A DNA stretch of 5,414 nucleotides. Origin: Malacoplasma sp. Lineage in GTDB: Bacteria > Bacillota_I > Bacilli_A > Mycoplasmatales > Mycoplasmoidaceae. Location of the stretch: assembly GCA_029050415.1 (NCBI GenBank), contig JAIDMU010000009.1, positions 1 to 5,414 on the forward strand. Reading direction: 5' to 3'. Made by a program: the position numbers and the translations under genes. Below the pieces are notes generated by a model. It searched no databases. It worked only from the letters and a program-made list of their open reading frames with translations, and was not told the DNA's origin. Shown here in pieces: positions 1 through 5,414 of this stretch (positions within the stretch are counted from its first letter, which is position 1; every line of letters begins with the position of its first letter).

Positions 1-31
1 TAATTAGAATAGGTAAAGAAAACTATAAATT

Positions 32-3000
32 ATGGAAAAAAGTAAAATTTTTAATTTTTTAAATAAACTTAATTTACTATCTCTACAAAATTGGAATCAA
101 TATTTTGATAAATATTGTGATTTTAAATTTAGTAGAAATAAGTTAACAAATTTAATTACTATAAAAGTTTTAATTAAAAAAGTTTTGCCTCCACAAGTTT
201 TACTTTCTTTTATAGAGAATTTAGAACTTGTTGATAAAACAGTTTATTTTAATATTGAATACAATTATCAAAATTTTGGTATAGAAGATGTTATTAATTA
301 CCTTATTTTTTTTGTTCAAAACAAGTTGGATAAAATATCTAATAAAAAAGATTATATAAATTTATTAGACATATTAGAATATAACTTTAAAATAAACAAG
401 CCAACAATTGAAATTAATATTATATGTATTAATTGTTTAGAAAAAAATCAATTTGAATGCATTAGTAATTATTTAAGTGAGCTAAATTCTTTTATTAAAG
501 AATATGGATTCAAAGATTATGAACTAATTTGTGTTGAAGACAAAAAAACTTTAGATATTATTAGTGAACACAAAAAAAATATTAGTGAAAAAATAAAAGA
601 AAAAACTTTTTTAAAACAAAATTTAGAATTAAAAAAAGAAAAACAATCTGAATCTGTTTTTCAATATAAATTTAAAAATAAAATTTCTGGAGAAATTACA
701 AAATTATCTGATTTATTTTTTGAAATGAAAGCAGCCAACATAGAAGGAGAAATTTTTAAAATTGAAACTGTTTTAACAAAAAAAGGTTTTCAAATTTTTA
801 AATTTTATATTACAGATTACACTGATTCAATTTTAATAAAAGCTTTATTTGCAAAAAAAATAAATGAAGAAGTTTTAGAAAAATTAAAAGTTGGAACTTG
901 AATAAGATCAAGAATTAGCATTCAAGTAGATTTATATGAAAATAATGAAATTTCTGGTTTAATTGAAGAAATTAGCATCATTGAGAAACCAAAAAAATTT
1001 CAAAGGTTTGATAATGAAAAAATAAAAAGAACAGAATTAATTAATCATACTAATATGACTGCTTTTGAAGGACTTATTAATATTAATGAGATTTTTTGTT
1101 TTTCAAAAGAAATGGGTTATAAATCAGTAGCAATTACAGATAAATTTAATTGTCAAAATTTTCCAGAATTTTTTAATGAAGCAAAAAAATACCCTGAATT
1201 AAAACCAATTTATGGTGTTCAAATGGATAAAATTTCTAAAGATATAATGGTTGTAAAAAATCCAATTGATGCAGGTTTAAATGAAGTTTGCTATGTGTTA
1301 TTTGATATTGAGACAACAGGGTTAAGTCCATATTATGATAAGATAATAGAATTTGGAGCAATTAAATATCATAAAGGCTTAGTTATTGATAGAATTCAAT
1401 TTTTTATAGATCCTGAAGAAAAAATAAATGAAAAAATTTATTCACTTACTAGAATATCTAATAATGATTTAGATGGTGCTATAAAAATCAAAGAAGCACT
1501 TATAAAGATAAAAGAATTTTTTAGTGATAGTGTTTTAATTGCACATAATGGAATAAAATTTGATTTACCTTTTTTAAACTGTAAATTAGAACAAGAAGGT
1601 ATGGATCAAATTAATAATACTTTAATTGATACTTTGCAAATTTCTAGAGCAGTAAATGAGCAAATATCTGGACATTCATTGGGTATAATAGCTAGAAAAT
1701 ATAAAATTAATTATAATGAATTAGAAGCTCACCGTGCAGATAAAGATGCTGAATATTTATTAGAAATTTGAAAAAAAATTCTAGAGATTCTTAGTTTTAA
1801 AAATATTACTACAATACAAGATTTGAATCTAAAGTTACAAAATAGTTTTTTAAAATCTAGAAATAGAGGAAACTTAATTACAGTATATTGTAAAACCCAA
1901 GAAGACATAAAAAAGCTTTATGAATTAATTTCAATTTCTTTAACAGAAAATTATTATGGTGGTCCAAAAGTTTATTTAGAAAATTTTTTAAAATTTAAAA
2001 ATTCTTTTTTAGTTACAAATTCTGCTACTGAAGGTGATGTTTTTGAAGCAGCAATGAATTCAACAAATAAAGAATTGGAAGAAATAATTAAAAACAATTA
2101 TGATTTCATCACTATTGCTTCTCCGCTTTGTTTTTTACATGAAATAGAAAGAGAAGTTTATAAAAAAGATTGAATTGAACATGCAATCAAAAGAATTATT
2201 GATTTTTCAAAAAAGTATAACAAAAAAGTTGTTGCAACATCTGACACTTACTATTTAAATGAATTTGATGAAATTTATTTTAGAGTATATGTAAATGCAA
2301 AAATTATTGGTGGGAAAAGACATAGATTATTTAAATATAATGATTCAAATTTGGTTCTGCCTAAATTTCATTTTCGAACAACTACAGAATTAAAAAAAGA
2401 ATTTGACTTTTTGAATGATGAAAATTTAATTAATGAAATTGTTGTTGATAATAGTAATTATATTGAAAGTTTGATAGAAAAAAATATTAAACCAATTAAA
2501 GAAAGTTTACACTCCCCTCACATTGAAGGTGCTAGTACTAAGTTAAAAAATTTAATTTATGAAAGAGCATATCAATTTTTTGGAAAAGAAATGAATGATA
2601 TTGTTAAAGCACGAATTGATAGAGAAATTAGCTCAGTTATAGACAATGGTTACTCAATGGTTTATTGGTTTTCTCATTTATTAGTTAATCAGTCTATTAA
2701 AGATGGATATTTAGTTGGATCAAGAGGTTCTGTTGGTTCATCGATTACAGCTTGATTAATAAATATTACTGAAGTTAACCCCTTAGAACCACACTATGTT
2801 TGTAAAAAATGTTTTTATTTTCAGTTTGTACCAAGTGTTGAAAGTGGTTTTGATTTACCTGAAATTATATGTCCTAATTGTAAAAACAAAATTTTTGGTA
2901 ATGGGCATAATATTCCTTTTGAAACATTTATGGGTTTTAAAGGTGATAAAATTCCTGACATTGATTTAAATTTTTCAGCTTTATATCAAACAAGAGCACA

Positions 3001-4411
3001 TGAATTTATTAAGAATATGTTTGGTAAAGAAAGAGTTTTTCGTGCTGGAACAATTAATACAATTGCTGAAAAAACTGCATATGGTTATGTAAAAACGTAT
3101 TTTGAAGATAACAATAAACAAAATGTAAGAAATGCTGAAATATTAAGAATTGCTAGAAAATGTGAAAATGTAAAGAGAACAACTGGACAACATCCAGGTG
3201 GAATTGTTGTCATTCCTCATGAAAATGATGTTTTTGATTTTACGCCTTTTAATTATCCAGCTGATGATACTACTCAAGACTGATTTACAACTCATTTAGC
3301 ATTTGAATCTTTACATGATTCTTTATTAAAATTCGATATTTTAGGTCATGATAACCCAACAATTTTAAAATTTTTATCTGAGTGAACAAATGTTAATCCA
3401 GACAAAATACCCAATCATGACGAAAAAGTTATGAGTTTATTTAATAGCACAAATAGTTTGGAAATTAAAAATCCTAATGTAACAAAAATTTTAAAAGTTG
3501 GATCTAGTGGTATCCCTGAATTTGGAACAAATTTTGTTAAAGAAATGCTTTTAATTACAAAACCTAAAAAATTTTCTGATTTAATAAGAATTTCAGGACT
3601 TGCCCATGGTACAAATGTTTGGAATGATAATGCTAAATATTTGATTGAAGAAAAAGGCTTAAAAATTTCAGATGTAATTTCTTGTCGTGATGATATTATG
3701 TCATATCTAATTAACAAAGGAATTGAATCTAGTATTGCTTTTAAAATTATGGAAGATGTTAGAAAAGGAAAAGGATTAAAAGAAGATTATATAAAAATTT
3801 TAACTGATAACAAAATCCCAGATTGATATATTGAATCATGTAATAAAATTTCTTATTTATTTCCAAAAGCCCATGCAACTGCATATGTTATTATGGCTTG
3901 AAAAATAGCTTGATTTAAAATTCATTATCCACTTTATTTTTATGCTTCCTATTTTTCAATTAGAATAGATGTTTTTGATATTAAAACTATTTTAAAAGGA
4001 CAAGATGAGTTGATAAATAAGATTAACTCAATAAAAGAAAAATTATTAAATCCAAAAACAAAATCTTTAGTAAAAAATAAAGAAATTGATTTAATTCCAA
4101 TTTATGAATTGGCTTTAGAGTTATTGGCAAGGGGTTTTGAATTTTCTCCAATTGATTTGAAAAAATCTCAAGCCACAGATTTTTTAGTTGAAGGCAATAA
4201 ATTGATTCCTCCTTTTTCTGCAATTGATGGATTAGGAGAAACTGTTGCTACTTCGATTGTTAAAGCAAGAGAAGAAAAAATGTTTACTTCAAAAGAAGAT
4301 ATAAAAAAAAGAACAAAAGTAACAACAGCTCATCTAAAATCATTAATTGATTTAGAAATTATTTCTTCACTTGATGATGATGATCAAATCTCTTTATTTA
4401 GTTATGATTAA
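32..4411 (+). CDS. polC: DNA polymerase III alpha subunit, PolC type (complete, genetic code 4)
   Basis: This is the replicative DNA polymerase of low-GC Gram-positives and mollicutes: it extends DNA at the fork and proofreads through a built-in 3'-5' exonuclease. The frame is continuous for 1459 residues if TGA is Trp (nine TGA codons, at residues 290, 580, 714, 908, 1084, 1118, 1265, 1290 and 1294; three TGG). B. subtilis PolC has about 1437 residues. Domains in order: N-terminal domain (1-180); Lys/Glu-rich linker (181-208); OB fold (about 235-318, with [11 protein letters not shown]); first PHP part (about 333-400); DnaQ-like exonuclease (420-580, acidic residues D425, E427, D511, D572 and H567); second PHP part (about 598-745); polymerase core with GSRGSVGSS at 896-904, zinc cysteines C924, C927, C947 and C950, catalytic D976 and D978 in [16 protein letters not shown] at 1050, third catalytic D1102, CRDDIM at 1218 and FPKAHATAY at 1277; helix-hairpin-helix (about 1398-1414); clamp-binding QISLF at 1452-1456. 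In-frame stop TAA at 26-28 makes ATG 32 the first usable start; only a weak Shine-Dalgarno-like AGGTAAAG precedes it. The PHP metal centre is degenerate; everything needed for synthesis and proofreading is kept. Confidence 0.98.
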
Positions 4412-4415
4412 AAAT

Positions 4416-4445
4416 AAAATAAAACTATTTTGGTAGTTTTATTTT
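4416..4445. terminator. Rho-independent terminator, probably bidirectional, shared by the convergent genes
   Basis: The left arm AAAATAAAACTA (4416-4427) is the exact reverse complement of the right arm TAGTTTTATTTT (4434-4445), around a six-base loop TTTTGG. That is 12 perfect base pairs, though only one is G-C. On the plus strand a T-rich tail follows (4442-4454, broken by one C), as needed to end polC mRNA. On the minus strand the run complementary to 4409-4414 gives a T-rich tail as well, so the same hairpin can end the convergent transcript. It begins four bases after the polC stop, and its right arm contains the stop codon of the minus-strand gene. The structure is seen directly; termination in both directions is inferred. 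Confidence 0.8.
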
Positions 4446-5414
4446 TTTCTTTTTAGCAAAAAATTAATAAATAATTCTATAGCAAGCATTGATCTTACAT
4501 CATTTTCACAATATATTTTCATTTCTTTTTCTAGTTTTTTTCATTCCTGATTTGAAACTAAATTAAAAAACCTTTTAGTTGTTTCTTCTTGACAAATTTG
4601 ACCATTACCGATTTCAAGTTCTTCATAATTTAAACATTTTGTTGTTTGATAAATTTTCTTATTGTATTTTCCAATTAGTGGTAATACTTTTTTAATTGAA
4701 TAAAATCCAAAAAGTTCTTTTAAAAAAATAATATACCCATAATCTGAACTTGAACTTAATTTAAAAAAATCTGCTAAGTCATAAATATTTTTAATAATTT
4801 CACTTACTTTAAATGAATATAGTGGTTTATTAATAAATTTTGCCATTTCTTTAAGTCTAGAACACTCAAAACTTTTGTTGTAAACAACATAAGATGTTTT
4901 GTGTTGTTTTTTTATTTTTCACATTTTATTATCAAGTTCTGGTTTAGGTCCAAAATATAATTTATCAATAATGTTTTCAAATCATTTAGTATTAATTTCT
5001 TTTGGATCAATAATTAAATTTTCACATTTTAAATTTTCTGGTTTATCTTTTTTTGTTGCTTTAATAATTGAACATTGTGTCACAATTTGCATAAAAGGTA
5101 ATGAATTATCAATTACTCTAATTGGTGAATTTATTGTTTCAAAATCAAAATAAACTTTATTTGGATGTAATTGTTTTATTTTAGATTGACTAATTTCATT
5201 GATTAATATTTTTTCTTTTGATTTAAATAAATCTAAATAAAATGTAGGATTTTTTTTTGGTTGTTTTAAAAAATTTTCTATGTTGTCATTTTTTTTAACA
5301 AATTCTATTTTTTCTTTACTTTGATTTGCAACATTTCCTGAATAATCATAAAGGTTATATCCCATTAATGAATATAGTTTTCTTTCAATTGGAAAGTAGT
5401 CACAATTTTTTATA
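4439..5414 (-). CDS. DUF2779 domain protein, DEDD exonuclease-like, C-terminal part (5' end outside the window)
   Basis: This minus-strand frame is open from the right edge to TAA at 4439-4441, giving 324 visible residues. Three TGA codons (complement of 4982-4984, 4919-4921 and 4541-4543) read as Trp, and no TGG is seen. An internal ATG at 5363-5365 is unlikely to be the start, because the frame continues upstream with family-like sequence. The product resembles the DUF2779 family, common in mollicutes and of unknown role. Three motifs fit a DnaQ/RNase H-like exonuclease fold. Motif I is VYFDFETI, with Asp at 5144-5146 and Glu at 5138-5140. Motif II is YVVYNKSFE, with Asn at 4877-4879 and Glu at 4865-4867 in place of the more usual Asp. 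Motif III is YCENDV, a Y-x3-D pattern with Asp at 4499-4501. No signal peptide or membrane segment is visible, so it is probably cytoplasmic. Substrate is unknown; nuclease activity is inferred from motifs only. It converges on polC with a 27-base gap and shares its terminator. Family assignment is from memory of the motif pattern and is fairly secure. Confidence 0.85.

Noticed and set aside
24..30. TATAAAT as a -10 promoter box for polC.
   Set aside because: It is directly adjacent to the start codon, leaving no room for a leader, and such strings are common by chance here.
3415..3717. Minus-strand open frame of 100 codons inside polC.
   Set aside because: It lies opposite conserved PolC sequence (GIPEFGT, CRDDIM) and has no recognisable motif, so it is a shadow of the real gene.
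4023..4223. Minus-strand open frame of 66 codons with a Leu/Ile-rich, membrane-like end.
   Set aside because: It is antisense to the conserved C-terminal part of polC; its hydrophobic look comes from complementing Lys/Asn-rich codons.
32..4411. The plus-strand region looks like a string of separate small genes, or a decayed polC pseudogene with many nonsense mutations.
   Set aside because: All pieces are in the same frame, every break is TGA and none is TAA or TAG, and the protein aligns continuously with PolC across each break. All polymerase and exonuclease catalytic residues are present.
4899..5153. Plus-strand open frame of 84 codons with a hydrophobic start resembling a signal peptide.
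   Set aside because: It is antisense to the conserved motif I to motif II part of the DUF2779 gene; hydrophobic codons arise from the complement of A-rich coding sequence.
5250..5258. Run of nine T (nine A in the minus-strand gene), and runs of eight in polC at 306-313, 853-860 and 1771-1778, as possible phase-variation or slippage sites.
   Set aside because: Runs of this length are expected in such AT-rich DNA, the frames are intact across them, and polC is essential, so switching it off is implausible.

Overview
The window comes from a mollicute (Mycoplasma sensu lato). The DNA is extremely AT-rich, genes are packed tightly, and both genes are readable only if TGA is decoded as tryptophan (genetic code 4). 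Under the standard code the main gene breaks into a series of same-frame fragments, each ended by TGA. Under code 4 it is a single open frame whose product matches Firmicutes/Tenericutes PolC from end to end.

Layout: positions 1-31 are a short leader. Positions 32-4411 (+) encode complete PolC, the replicative DNA polymerase III alpha subunit of low-GC Gram-positives and mollicutes (1459 aa). Positions 4412-4438 are a tiny intergenic gap. A perfect 12-bp AT-rich hairpin at 4416-4445 looks like a bidirectional terminator. Positions 4439-5414 (-) hold the C-terminal 324 residues of a convergent gene whose start lies beyond the right edge. It belongs to the DUF2779 family and carries a DEDD-type (DnaQ/RNase H-like) exonuclease-style fold signature.

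How the genes relate: PolC synthesises the chromosome and proofreads with its embedded 3'-5' exonuclease, and the active-site residues of both activities are present. Its PHP domain, by contrast, has lost at least five of the usual metal-ligand positions and is probably catalytically dead. The neighbour is a second, independent predicted nuclease. It is convergent with polC and shares the terminator, so it is not in the polC operon, and no functional link is shown by the sequence.

I see no tRNA, rRNA, CRISPR array, insertion sequence or other mobile element, and no non-coding stretch longer than about 30 bases. The most noteworthy observations are the degenerate PHP centre, the convergent stop codon buried in the terminator stem, and the DEDD-like motifs in a DUF2779 protein that may have a Cas4-like nuclease half outside the window. 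I did not find clear evidence of a wholly new system.
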